Shown here: piece after piece, positions 23,201 through 37,033 of the stretch
How the letters are laid out: each line of letters begins with the position of its first letter
Numbering within the stretch: position 1 is the stretch's first letter
From: Lingula anatina
Lineage: Eukaryota > Brachiopoda > Lingulata > Lingulida > Lingulidae
Length of the DNA stretch: 60,611 bases
Direction: 5' to 3'
Assembly: GCF_001039355.2 (NCBI RefSeq)
Contig: NW_019775689.1
Span: 1-60,611 of the forward strand
The notes under the pieces: model-generated
The model's input: the letters and a program-made list of their open reading frames with translations, nothing else
Database searches by the model: none
Told to the model about the DNA's origin: nothing
Position numbers and translations under genes: made by a program

Positions 23201-26200
23201 GTTTCAGAGAATGATGGTGACTTATTGCAACCATGGGCAATGCTACTGATTACAGAGAAGGCTTCTGAATCTCAGGGTGATTTTAATGGTCTGTGCTCAC
23301 AATGAAAGCGTCAATTTTTGAGGGTCCATTTTGAAACTGTATGAAATGGCAAATATAAAATGAAAATTACTGGACGCTCTCAAGTAGGTACTAGATTGCA
23401 CAGTAAGTTAAATATAATACACTCACCAGATTTGCTCCATTCAAGTTTTTTTTTAAGTAATAATGAATGCAGGATATTAGCCATTTCTCAGTTTCTATAA
23501 GAAAAGGTCTAACACTAAAGTCAAGGTATACCAAGATAACCATAAGCTTGAATTATTTTGAGACACTGGAGCAAAATTTTACTGAGTGAGATTTACAACC
23601 AAGTCAGAAAATTTAACTACACAAGGCAGCAGATAAATTGCTCCAGGTTATATAGGTAAGAGATGATAAAAATGCTAAGAAAATCTTTCCATGATCTTCT
23701 TGTCCGGCAATATCAGCCCTACAGACTATTCCGCTGGCTTAAGTAGGTCCAGTTGCAATCATAGCTAACGTCTTATGTACACATCACCTTGGTCAGTTGG
23801 GGAATGGTTCAGATAAAATTTCCGATTGAAAGGCATCAAATTGTTCTCAAAGTAATGGTGTCCAGACTTAGTTTTCATAGGAAACAAATGGCGCTTGTTG
23901 GATGTGGTTAAATATAAGAGCCGTCCGAGGTGTAGTCCCATCTGCTCTTCATTGCCAGTGAGGTAGTTTATTTATTTATTTGTTTGTTTAAGGTCCTTGC
24001 AAAATAGTCTAATGGTGTTATATTTTAGAGTTGTTTTCTCATTCAAGTGGGTAAGTTGTGACCAGGTCTTGAATCTCTTTGGTATTGTTAGAGAAGGAGA
24101 AATGGGTAACCCATATATCAGATGGGAGTTAACTTTGCAGTAATTTGATATCCTTAGGAAAAGGGTTATGTAACTCTTACATAATTCTGTCAGCTCAAAA
24201 GCAATATATCATCATCACTTCAAATGGATTTTGAAAGCTCTCATAAATTCCTTTCTGAAAAGAAATATCTTTTATTGTTCCGTACCCTCATTCACCTTCT
24301 CCAGACTAAATGCAATCTCAGTTGCGCAAGAATATCAGTAAAAAATTTATAACTTAAAAGTCATTCATGTAAAATAAATTACCTTTAAACAATGCTCTAA
24401 ATTTTAGATGACCCATATAATTACCTTTTCAAGAACAACAGTATCCTTTAGAATGACGTGAGCATAGCACATAGCAAACAGTCATAAACTGGCCAAGTGG
24501 GCACACAAAAGCCTCATCTTCAAAGTATTCCAAAAGATAAAACATTGTTTCCTCCTCTCATGTTCAGCCTCAATAAATGACCACTGGTCAGTCAACAGTA
24601 AGGACAACTGTTAACATAACTGGCATTACAGGGCCAGGGTCCTTAGAGTGGAGGGGAGAGGTGTCCTAAGCACACTATGTTTTCATTATGAAGGGTTACG
24701 CAGGACTCTGATGCAATGACCACTCCACTGAGCCCCGATCAGACACGACTGTGCTCTAACCTTGCTCAATCCAGACCAATGTTGTTCAACTTTTGCTTGG
24801 GTTTCTCTTGCCTAAGATTGCATCAACTTCTAGACTGGGTGTATTTAATGTCTGGGCTACAGTGGTGGTTGACCTTTTTTCCAGTGCATAAAGGCAAATT
24901 TTGACTTTATAATTTAATGAAATTTTTGTCATCGGAATTTACATTGGGAAATTTTTCTTTTGTTTACTTTTGCATTCAAATTTCATTTTTGAGATATGAA
25001 AAAGTATTAATTTTATCAATAAATACATGATTAAGTGCTTAAAAATGTTATATTATATTCAATGGTTAACAAAGAGATTACTTATTGTTTTAACCTTGTT
25101 GTTCCACGGTATATATTTGTCAGATTTTGGACGGCCACAGATCAAGTTTTTCCTGTTTTTGAGAAGTGATTTATTATATTGTGGTACTTCATTTGTTTAC
25201 TTCCTTTTTACTATTTCCTCTATTCTGTATTTGTTAGAAGGGTTTTTTAATTTCCCAAAATTAAGCTATCAATTTAATGAGGATTTTTGTTCTTGCACAT
25301 TAAAAAAAATTGTCATCAAATACTTAGAAAAAAGGCCACTATTTTGTACATGATCCAACTAAAATTAAAACAAATTTTATAACCTGAGACATGTTACTTC
25401 CAAAACAATTTTAACTGCTCAGTGCTTTAACTGATAAAAATCAGTAACTTAGGTAAAATGTCCGGTTTTGTTTTAAAAAATTGTCAACAATCAGAAGAGA
25501 AGTATTTATGAGTTACAATTTAAACCAATTTTTGTCAAGCGTCACATCTTTCCCAGAACCAATGAAATATGTAATAATCTGGAAAAAGCTCTGTATCAGT
25601 CTTTCAATTTCAGTGGCAGAATTCACACATAGGTATACACTGATCTTCGTAATGGGCCCAATTTTCCCCTCCACCCAGGCCTGCTGTTGACTACCCAGAC
25701 ATAATTTAGGTCAAATTGGCTCCCTGTGACATTTCCATCACTCCTGGGATTCCATGTCATCAGATAACAACTTTTATACTACTACCCAGATACAATATTC
25801 ATAATGCTATATTGCATAAGACTGTTTATTATATAGATGCACAAGAACTATATGGAAATGCAGTATGCTAATATAACTGTGGATGAAGACTAATACTGAA
25901 CTGTATACAAGGCTTGGAATTCCTACCACTGCCAGCTTACGTTGGCTCAGCCCTAGATCTAAATTAAATTTCCACCATCTTCCTAGTCTGCCATTTTGGT
26001 CATTTCTACTCCCACCAGCGGTGGTTGGCTTCCACTGACCAGTAATGGACAGTACCTTGGCTATTACTCCATTGTTCTTCTTCCTATCTGTGATCAACTT
26101 ACCTAATCTTGTTATAGATGTGTGAATTCCTTGCTCTGCAATCTTGTCCACTTTAGCCCCGCCATTTCATTTCACCTGGCCACAGTAACAGCACAGGTCA

Positions 26201-29200
26201 AGATCTTACTGACCATTAGCTGGGGAGAGAGGCCTGACCAGTAGGGGTGGTGTCAGTGGTCAGTAAGGTCCAGTATTTGAACTATTTTGCTAATTTTCAA
26301 GCCCAGATGTCTTACCAGTGCTGCTTTACTGTGGCACAGTCTGTAGTAAACATGCTGGTCAGTAGATGCCAAGTATTACGTAACCCTTCGCCATGACCTG
26401 ATTTTTTAATGGCTCTTCCATTAGCCTCCCTCCCCTCTCACTTGGACTGGCCCGCTGACCCAGTGTCAGCTATTACCTTCAGATTGTTAGATGCTGAAGC
26501 TGGCTGTTACAGAAGATTATGTAATATTTTAATCATATTGAAGGCTAAGGAGAATGGGGCCCTGAGGCATGCTGGGAAATGTTACATCATTTATCTGCCA
26601 AGCATCAGTTCTTGGGGAGAGGATAGAGGAGAGAAATTCATATTCACATCTTTTTTTTTTCTTTTGCATATGCTGTAAGTAAAAAAAGGATAGGAATTTG
26701 TTTTTGAAAATCTTGAGTGATTTGTAATTTTTGGCTTATGTAAATTTGCACATATGGGGCATGCCAGACTATGATTTATTTTACCTAATTCAAAGTGGAA
26801 AATATTTACTTTGGTAAAACCTGTGCCATTTGATAGGAATTTTCAATTTGACTTAAAATACATATTTTAACTGAACTAAAAAAGCATTAAAATGAGGGTG
26901 ATGACTGTATGTAAATAATTTTTCTATCATGATTTTTCAGTTTCTTGTTTGCCACATGAGACTTTTGTCCTTAATGCACATGCAGCAAAAATGTTGACCA
27001 ATTTAGAGGAGTGTGTGTGACCTGGTAATTGAAGAAAACTCCTCTTCTGAAATTCTATGCTAGCTATAGACTATCCATACCATCAAGTCATGAAATAATA
27101 AGGCAGGTTCAAGTCACAATACTCTAGGACTTGGCTGTCTGGGAAAATTGTGTGGATATACATATTTCTCATATGTTTATACCTGTTTTTCAAATTTTAC
27201 AGATAATTATACTGATACTGTGCTATTTACTAAAAGGATTACATTTCCATGTAGCTGAGTTTTTTAAAAATGTTTTTCTACAATTATAACTCTGTAGGTA
27301 TTTATTATTTCTAAATATTAATTTTTCTCTACCTATTTTTGGCTAAGGCAACAGCTTTAAAACAGTTAGCTAAATTAAACATAATACTTCATAATTAAAA
27401 AGGGGGAGATGGTCAACTATTTACAATAAGCATTTATTTAATCAATATAATTCCTTTTTAGGCACATTTGAGAAAACGCACCAAAGAAAAAAGACTAAAA
27501 ATCCACAAGAAAACAAGCCCCTGAATCTTCCCCTATCTCCCGGCCTGCTGTGCTGGGTTCAAATTTCATGGCGTGCCCTGTAATTTGAGTGTAATTTGAC
27601 ATCCCAACTAAGCAACATAAATCATCAGTGATTAGGCTGTCTATTGGGCTAGATGCATCCAGCCTTTACTTTGGTACAATATAATTACACTGGCAACTCC
27701 ACACATTTACACATAGTTTATTATACTCAATTTTGACTTGCCTTGGACTCGATCTCTTTGTTTCAAGGTTTCATTCCCGAAACTTTTTACTTCACAAAAT
27801 CAAGAAATAACAGAAGGACAGAGTTCCATTGCAAAAATCATACGCACATATGTTCAATAAAAAATAATTGAATTGTATTCCATAGATTAAAATACAAGAA
27901 AAAAGGACAAATTCAGCATTTGATGAACTGAGTGAAATATCAATTAATGATGAAAATCATGCATGTACATGTATATATACACTTTTAGGATCTTTTTAAA
28001 AGTTCTTTTTAAGTGTTTTTAAATGTGCTATATAGTCAGCAATTTGGGAGACAAATTAGCACTCTCCCCCTCCCCTATTTCTTCTGCTTGAGGTGTGAAG
28101 AAATCATGCATGCTCTTAACTGACCTGACATGTTGCAAAGTGATATCACAAACAAAATATATTTGATGAATATAAAATATTTAAAAAAATTGAACAACAG
28201 TTACAACAGTAACAGGTGCTGAGGACTGAAGTTAAGTTTTGTAAATGGAAAAGTTTTAATTTGAGTTACTTGTATTTTGAGAATGCGAATTGTCACTCTT
28301 TAGGAAATCAGGTGATGGATTATTTTTGTGAGTCTTTCATGTATTTAATTAATTTTTTTTCTCAGAATCAAAATGTGTTTGAATCTAAATTCTGCATGGT
28401 TTATGGCATTATTATTTAGATTAAAAGAAAATATTGATACATGAAATAGAATTTGTTTTAAATGTAAAATAATATAGAGATGTTTTTGCCTCTTTAAATA
28501 TGAAATACTTGTCTGAAATTTACAGAAATAATTACAAATTTTTTAAGACTTGGCAATATATATGATTTTGAGGTTTTTTATTATTTTGTAGTACTCTTCA
28601 AGTAAAAGTTCCTTTAAATTTTTTAGTTCAAACGTAATTTATTTTTCTGAATTTTTTTCTGTAAGCAATGTTTAAGCTCAATATGATATACTTGAATATT
28701 TACTTTTTGATTTGGAAACTGTATCTGCTCAAATTAATGCTGTGCACTGAAAATATTTTAATCAAATTCTCATCATCAGATTTCAAGATTTCATCTTTTT
28801 TAGTAAATTGAATTAAGCATTAATTGTATATAATGTTTACCAAGAGAAGCTTTCATTTCTGGTTAATATCTGAATATATTTATGAAAGTAGCTCTGAAAT
28901 TAGAATTTTGCTCCTTTTCCCAGGAAAAAATCTAAATAAATTATTAACCCACACTACCAAAATACATGGATATTTTGAACTTTAGTCAAAGGGTTGATAC
29001 TTTGAAAAATTAAAAATCTATAAAATTATTCCTCCTTCTTCTGTAACTTGTTATTTTTTCATGACTTTAAAATGTTTTCCCCCCAAGTTGAGTCTTATGC
29101 ATTTTTGTCATGATATGTTTTCATATTAGTCAAGATTTTTATCCCCTTAGCAAACTTCTGCAGTGTCCTAGTATTCCCTGAACTGACGGTCTCACATTTC

Positions 29201-32200
29201 TGTTTAGTCTTCACATATCAAAACCTTTTTAATAGAAATATGATATTTTTCAAAAATAAAATCACAGATAAATTAGCATAATAATTTTCTCTCATTTTTT
29301 TATAAGCCAAAATAATTTTTTTTTTTTTATCCTATGGTAAATTTTTTCCTTGATGGCGTCAACCCAGTGGAGGCATAGTTGTGAGCTTATTAGCCAGTGT
29401 TATATAGAGTTCATGGAAACAAGATGGCCACACACTGGTGCTGGTGCTCACAATCTCTGCTGGTTAATTAAAACCACCTAAATATCACTGTTATGTAACT
29501 TGTGAGGTGCGAACAGGTGAGGCAAATTACCATGAAAATCAGAAAACAGATTTCTGTCTTCAGTTCTTTTATCTGACCCCAAGGATTTTGTACGTATGTA
29601 GGAAATAGTGGACTTCTGGGAGATCTACCCTGGTAATTACCAACATTAGGAAAAGTAATTTCTGTCCATAGTTCCTCTCTACCCACCCCATGGAATACTG
29701 ATAAACATTTTAAAATAATTTATTATAGATTGCTATAATTTTGTAGGTTGTAATTTAATGAAGTCAAATGAAATCAGAAAACAGATTTGCCTATTTTTTC
29801 TCTCCTAGTTTTTGTCCGATTTATTTCTCTATATTTCATATGTGGAGTAATTATTTACAGTACCAATCTTACTGTAATATTGCTCAAGAATGAAAAGTTT
29901 TGCTCATATAACTATTATTGCTACTTACAGAGGATGTTATAATTCTGCACATCTACATATTTTATAGTTAATTGAAAGTCTCAGAGATAAACTGTGCCAC
30001 ATGTAAGAACTAATAACTGAATTTTATATTCCAAAATAATAAAAAAAAAATGCATTTTGTCTTCCATTGTAAAATAACTCTTGGGATTTGTATTTATCAG
30101 GGTGGCTCTGTGAAAGATCTTGAAGGGGTTGAGAATTGAGAGTAGTAATTTAGTTAAGTAACATACACTTAACGTGGTTGCCCACAAGGCAGGTGTGTCG
30201 CAAGTTTGTGGAGTTGTTCAGCAAGTGTTCATTGCTGCCATTATGAAGACAAAGGAGTGATTTTGACTTGGAAGTCTTTATGGAATTTTAAAAAATTACC
30301 ATAATGTTCATGGTTTTTAATTGAAATTATTAAAAATTTTATGTGGGTATAAATTTCTCAAGAATTTAATTTTTATTGTATTTAGCAGGTGCTTTTTAAT
30401 TTTTATCCGAGTATTTTAAGTATGGGGAAATATATATATTTTTAAAAATATATATTTACATTTTACAAGAAATTTGTTTTTATCAAAGCTAAAATATGCA
30501 ATGAAGTGAAAAAATGTTTTGTTATATAAAAGGTAACTTTATGAGAAATTAATAAGAATAATTCAAATTAAACTGAATAATTTTTACCTGAAAAACCACA
30601 AAAATCTATAGAAATACCCATAAAAATATGCACTCATGATTATCATCACTTCCTAACATTAAAAACAAAACACAGCTTTAAAAGAAAAAGCAAAATGTCT
30701 TATTTGTGTGGGAAGAAAAATAATCCATAAATCATAAAACTCCATTTTTCATTCATGGATGAGATAAAACGCAGCCATTCATATGAAAACGGAGAAGGTT
30801 AGGAGTATCAATATAATCTTGCACTGTGCGCTGCCCACCATGTTGTTGACCTAGCCCTCAGTACAACAGGTCTATTCTGCCCAGTTTATGATGTAACCCT
30901 GGGATAAGGTTGTGCTGCTGTTTCATATTACTTCCTGAATCTGAATGGTATATTTGCAGTACAACAACCAGTGTTTGGGGCCCCATTTATCAGGCTCCAT
31001 ACTATTTGGGGAGCACTCGCTTTGGTATTTGAATTTCTGTGCTCAGATTGAAGAAATTGTTAGGAAGAATTTTCAGTGACAAAGCTAAGGTATTTTACTT
31101 CAGGAAAATTTATGTAACTTCATCTTTGAAAGATTTTTTTTTTAACTTCAACTAAATAACTTGATTTTTCAAAAAGTAATTTTTTTACAAACGTAACAAA
31201 CATATGGACGACTTAATTTTGAAACTTTGTATTATCATAAGTAACATTGTTAAAACAAATTTATTTTCTTTATGAAAAATTCAAAACTTTTTTATTCTTT
31301 TTATATTAAAGATAAATTTAATACAATCCCATAACCTAAATTTATTCAAAATCATAAATAGATTTATTTTCTCAAGTAAGTTGAATTTCCATTTATGAAA
31401 CTTATCTTTTAAAATATTTCTGTTAATTGGTTTTTCTTTTTGTTTTGTTTTTTTTTTTCCCTTTAGGTGATGAAATTTATAGATTTTATTAATATGAATT
31501 GTATTAATTTCTGCTAAATTGAATTATTTTAGATGGTATGAAAATGTTTTTATCTTTATAAATGGTTTCTAACTTGATTAAAGTCAAATAGATTCTTTAA
31601 AAAGGCTTCTGATATAAAAAAATTAGTCTTTTTTGTCGTGTAATGTTTTTATATAAGTGAGGTATCTTAATATAAAATATGCATGATTGAAACTGAAAGT
31701 TGTGGACAATCAAAAATTTTCAAATATGAAAATAGCACTGAATGATAAATAGTCAATTACAAAAGGTTTTTGAATTTTTTTATATCCTAGAATTACACTG
31801 ACCTAAAATATTTAGCGCAGTTAGATATTTATATTTTTCACAAACAAGAAATTCATATTACTTTATTGTTTAAAATTATAAAACTGGGACTTCTTTAAAT
31901 TTAGAAATTTGAATAACAAGCAGTGATTGAAAATATGAAACCTCTTTTCATGTGGGATAAATTTTAGGCAACAAATGTGCAAATTTCAGATACACAGACA
32001 AAATAAACAGTCAAATATCCTAGCATTTACGCCTACCTTCAGATCAATCTTAATCATTCTTAAATTAGATTTTCTAAAGAGATTAATTATAATCAACGCC
32101 TCATTAATATTCACAGTCAGCTCTCTTTTGTATTGATTCATTGACTATACTCTCCGTTCCCTACACAGTAACTTTGAGGATAAGATATTTCTGCTCATGG

Positions 32201-33391
32201 TCCACTTCCACCTAAATTACATACTATAAGGCAGTTGTGAGTCAAGTCTTATGAAATTATATAAACAGTTACCTATTGTTCATTTCACAACATGTAGTTA
32301 GTAAGTGTCAACAAATAAACCGTTTAACTGTCATTATGTGTCCTTGGGTTATCTTTGAGCAACTAAACGTAAATCCGAAAAACGAAACCGGGGAATTTTT
32401 GGGATTGCCTTTTGTGCAGTATTATGCAGTTGCAGTTTCATTACACAGTATACCCTCAGCACCTATTATACACCCTCCTATAATGATTGTGAGATTTGTC
32501 ATCTGTATATTTTTGTAGATAATATATTTGGTCCCAACTTACATTTTCTGGGCTGACTCCATTTTTGCCTTTATCTACACATGGTTTTAAAACTGAGAAA
32601 ATGATTTTATTCTAGTTCTGTAAATTTAACAGTCTAAGAACCTCATGTATTACCTATAATCCTAGGTCTTGTGCTAACATGGCATATACTTCTACTTGTT
32701 CCAAAAGTAGCCAAAGATTTTTTTCTGTTGGGTGAATTATGATGAATATAACAAAACAAGTTTTGTCTAAAGTTGTGTGAATTTGAAGAAAAATAAAATG
32801 ACAAAAAAAAAGAAATACAAATAAAAAATGTATTAATAATAGAGCCTTTGAAGCAGTTTGGCTACAGTGTGGACTCAATGAAATACATTGCAGCATTGAG
32901 ACAATCCAATTATCACCTACCTTTGACAGAAAAATCAACAAAAGACAGAAGTGTTTCTGCAAATGACTGGTCACAGCCTATAATGTATTTACAATCATAG
33001 TGTAAACACATCGCAGTGAAGTTGCCAGTACCAGTTGCGCAACACCCTCATGAGAGTGGTCCAAATTGCTTCCTGAATATTACAGAGGGAAATGATCACA
33101 TTACGTAAACCACATTTCAGCATAATAGAGTGGTCAACAAATCTACAGTTGTGGAGTATTACCACGTTATCATTTGTCTAAGCATTTGTTAAACCTTCTT
33201 TTTTTAGATGTAGTTAAATGGTGCACGGAATGTGCCTGGCCGCTTCTTTAACAACATCGTACAAATTACGGAATTAATGATGATCATTGCGACAGTATAT
33301 TGTGGTCAGCCAGTTTATCTCATGGGCAGTTTGAGATGTAAACATTTATCTAGGTGAACAGTGTGGTTGTCTGCTGTATTTGTAGTAACAT

Positions 33392-33480
33392 GTTAAATGG
33401 CAAGTTGACTTCCTTGATAGTAACAGTGTTACATGGCAAATTGACTTCCTTGATAGTAACAGTGTTACGTGGCAAATTGA
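33392..33480. repeat. 36-bp minisatellite, about 2.5 units
   Basis: Units start at 33392, 33428 and 33464 (GTTAAATGGCAAGTTGAC and variants). The period is a multiple of three, so a short frame reads a repeating KLTSLIVTVLHG, but nothing supports translation. Confidence 0.85.
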
Positions 33481-33569
33481 CAGCATTACACACATTACTT
33501 ACAGCTGCAGTGGTGGGTGCCTATTTTCATATATAGCTAAATTTACATGAGTGGTTTCATGTACTGGGG

Positions 33570-33572
<3 letters not shown>

Positions 33573-33650
<78 letters not shown>
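33573..33650. repeat. compound microsatellite (AT)n(AC)n
   Basis: About 34 AT units followed by five AC units. Confidence 0.95.
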
Positions 33651-35542
33651 TGATTGGACTCAAACATGTGTATGACTTTTGTTTTCATGAATTAGAATCC
33701 ATTAGGTGTGTGCCATATTGCCTTCTTAACATTACAAGTGAAACCGATTTTATTTAATAAATCATGGAACGTTGTGGTTGCATCTGTTGCGTTGTACCAA
33801 TGATGGTAAGACGGTTTTCTCTTCTACCTTTATCGATAAAACATTTAATGTTCATACTTAAATATGCATGCTATGGCAATGCAATAAACCAGTTATCAAC
33901 CAGAATTGGCAGCTACACATACACAAATGGGGATTGGTTTTTATGCTGTAATGCAAGCCATTATAGACATAAAACTCTAAAGCCGTCCCTAATGCTACTT
34001 ATTATTATTATTATACATTGAATAATGCCCTGGGATTTTATGACTATAGTTATCTTTAGAAGCCTCTGTGGTTATGTACATGTTTGCAGGCTTGGACACA
34101 CACTGGCTCAACATTAAATTGTGGCAGTGGGATTTCTTCCACAGTTGTCTAATATAAAGCAAGGAGGTACGTAATATATCAGGTGATAGAGAGGATTATG
34201 TAATAATATCTGTTTGTAAGCTACAGGAAAAACTCTCTCACACTCTCTGTCTGTCTCTTTCTCTGTCTCTCTCTCTCGCTTTTCATTAAAATTGTGTAAT
34301 TGCCCCTGATTAAAGAAATCAACACGTCATGCAAAATTTTTTGTTCTCTATATCATTACACAATAATATTGAAAACATATTTGTTGCCTGGATATTCTGT
34401 CTTGAATGTTCTAATTATCATATCTTTTTTTACAAAGTAATGTATTTAAGAGTTGAAAGTTAAAAGTTTGTAAGATACCGTTTGTTTCTTTTCAAGATAT
34501 TGTTTTGACTGATATTGTTTTAATTTTACTTTTATGCATTTGCAAAAAATAGTTTAAACTTTGTGGCTCTGTTGTCTTTTTAAGAGTTTACTGGGCAAGC
34601 ATATAGCAAAATTTCAGCTAACCTGAACTTTTCTTATATGCACAGATGATTGTTTTAGAAGTATGAGAATGGGCTTCTTATTTTGTCTCCATGAAGCACT
34701 GGTCACTCCAGCTGACCAAGACTGTCCATAAGAAAGATGAATAGATGCCGTATTGGCTTTCCGTTTTGTCGGCTAACACCATCATAAAATATGCATGTTC
34801 ACCAATAGCAGCCCTATTAAAAGAATACGATATTCCAAATGCAAGAATTGTCAGCATTGCCCCTGAAGCATTTTATTGAACTAAACAGTGCTGGAAAGGG
34901 GGAAAATTCCATATGAATATGAACATTTGGGGTTGTTTTCTTCTTCCTGGATATTTTTACCATCTTCTGTTAGAATTGTATTGATTTTTCCCTAGATGTT
35001 ATGTCATGTATGTTGCCTTGGGAATTTGTTGTTAGATGTCCACACATATTCTACAGGAACAGTGTATGTGAAGAAAATGAATTGGGTCAGTATGATGGAA
35101 TGAATTTTTGTTTGGTTTATACATAGCTTTTTCTGCGATGGATCTTGTCTGCTGAATTATGTAATCATCTTTTGTAGGAAATAATTGCATAGATTTTTTT
35201 TCTCCTTAACTCTTTTTTTTTTTTCCATAAGTTGATTTGAGTAAAAATGGATTTATTGACAGAACTTTTTTCTATTTTTGTAAAAATTGACATATTTTGC
35301 AATAATAAAATTTATTTTTTCATTTAGGATAGTGCTAAAATTATGTTATACCGGCTATTCAGATAAATAGCTAATATTATTACATTTCAAATGAGAGTGT
35401 TGACATTTGAAAGTTGCACAATTTTGGCTAAAATTTTAGCTGAAAGTACCAAAGAAATTTAATCAAAAATAGCGCATAAATTGAATGTCAAAATGAATAC
35501 ATTTATAATAAAAAATTAATAACAGAAATTACCAGCACTTAC

Positions 35543-35900
35543 CTGTATATCTTTAATCCCTGGCAAAAGTCACTTAAGTAGTAGTTTTCTATTTATTCCT
35601 CCACTTGTATAGTTCCATATTAGCGCACCCAAATTCAGTGCACAAACTCAAACAGAGGCTGCATACCTCACAGTAGTCCATCCAATCAATGGACGCAGGG
35701 GGCCCTCTATAATTGATACTCCAGGTGACGTAACGCCACGCTGGAAGTCAAAAGAGTTTTCTTTGCGAGTTCTTAAAGGTACTGACTGTGCTATGCCTTG
35801 CATGAATGGGCCGTTCTCTGTCAATAGAGGGCGTTATGTAATATCTCACCGTCGTTGGCTAGATCAAAGTTTATTTAATGTGAAACTGCATAACGGAGAA
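35543..35900 (-). promoter_or_regulatory. candidate minus-strand promoter and first exon
   Basis: A GC-richer island in an AT-rich desert contains CCAAT (35682), TGACGTAA (35726) and two CTCF-like cores, and ends at a strong minus-strand donor (ATATACAG/GTAAGTGCTGG at 35543). I see no coding exon below it on that strand, so a noncoding RNA or an unrecognised gene is possible. Confidence 0.35.
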
Positions 35901-36985
35901 TAATAGAAACTGCGGCTACCCAGTTCAGGACATAGAAAGGAACCGACTGTGAAGAACATAGAAACATGCAAGGGCAGTAACTGGAAGTTTTCAAATATTC
36001 ACAGCCATTTATTTTAAGATAAAATCCTCTAGTTATTTACCCGAATAATTATTTATGCAATGTTTGTGGCCTATTGCTTTTGTTATCTTTATGTTGAAGT
36101 GAAAATAGTAAGTGTTTATTTGTGACTGAATGTTGTTTGATCAGGGTATGAAATTTGGAATTGACAGGGTTGTTTTAGGGTTTTGGAGGTGAGATATGTT
36201 TGATAAATTCCTGGTGCATTTGACCAAGAAACAGAGAGAAGGTGCAGATACCTGGATGGTGTTTTCCAGAACAGAAGTGTAAAGTGTAGTAGCAGTGAAT
36301 CATGTATAGATGCTACAGTTTATTTAATTTATCTCAACAATGTAAGCTTCAGTACTTGAACATTGCTGCACAAGTTTAACTTGCTTTTTTGTATCTTTTT
36401 TACATAAATTCTCCTTAATTTTGATGTAAGAAATTAGAAAATTATTGTTATCCTTCTGTTCTTCATTTAATATTGAAAATAGTAATAAATATGTTTGATC
36501 AAGGCGATTTTTCTATTTGTAACAAATTAGCTACCTAACACAAATGCAAATTAATTTTGAAAATTCATTTTTGAAAACTTAATTATTAAATATGGTGTCA
36601 AAATCAAAATTATCGTGAAAACCTTGCCATAGAAAAAAAGCAATTTTAAAAATAAGAAGGATTAAATTTCATTTAAGCTAAACTACATCAAGTTTGATGA
36701 TCAATTTGTGAGCAAGAAAATTTAGATCATAAAAGAGAAAAATGTGGAATAAAAGTTTTGTGTTTGAAATTTGATGGGCTTAAAACTTTGATTCAAAAAA
36801 GATTAAATGAAAAACTAGATTTTTAAAAAAAGATTAACTAAGAAACTTAACAGTAGAGGTGTCAAAAACAGGATTTTTTCGTTCATTGGTAGTCTGCTTC
36901 CAAGTAAACAGTATTAAATAATATAATTTGATAAATATTTGATGAAAATATGAAAATGTTAATGGCATCTTAAGCATGTTAAAAC

Positions 36986-36987
<2 letters not shown>

Positions 36988-37033
<46 letters not shown>
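36988..37033. repeat. (ATT)n microsatellite
   Basis: About 15 uninterrupted trinucleotide units, giving a polyasparagine artefact on the other strand. Confidence 0.95.

Noticed and set aside
25027-25353. 108-codon hydrophobic open frame
   Set aside because: Rich in Phe, Leu and Tyr as expected from T-rich DNA read by chance; no motif, no splice context and no family resemblance.
33354-33757. Short frames with 12-residue repeats or poly Tyr-Ile
   Set aside because: Products of the 36-bp minisatellite and the AT microsatellite.
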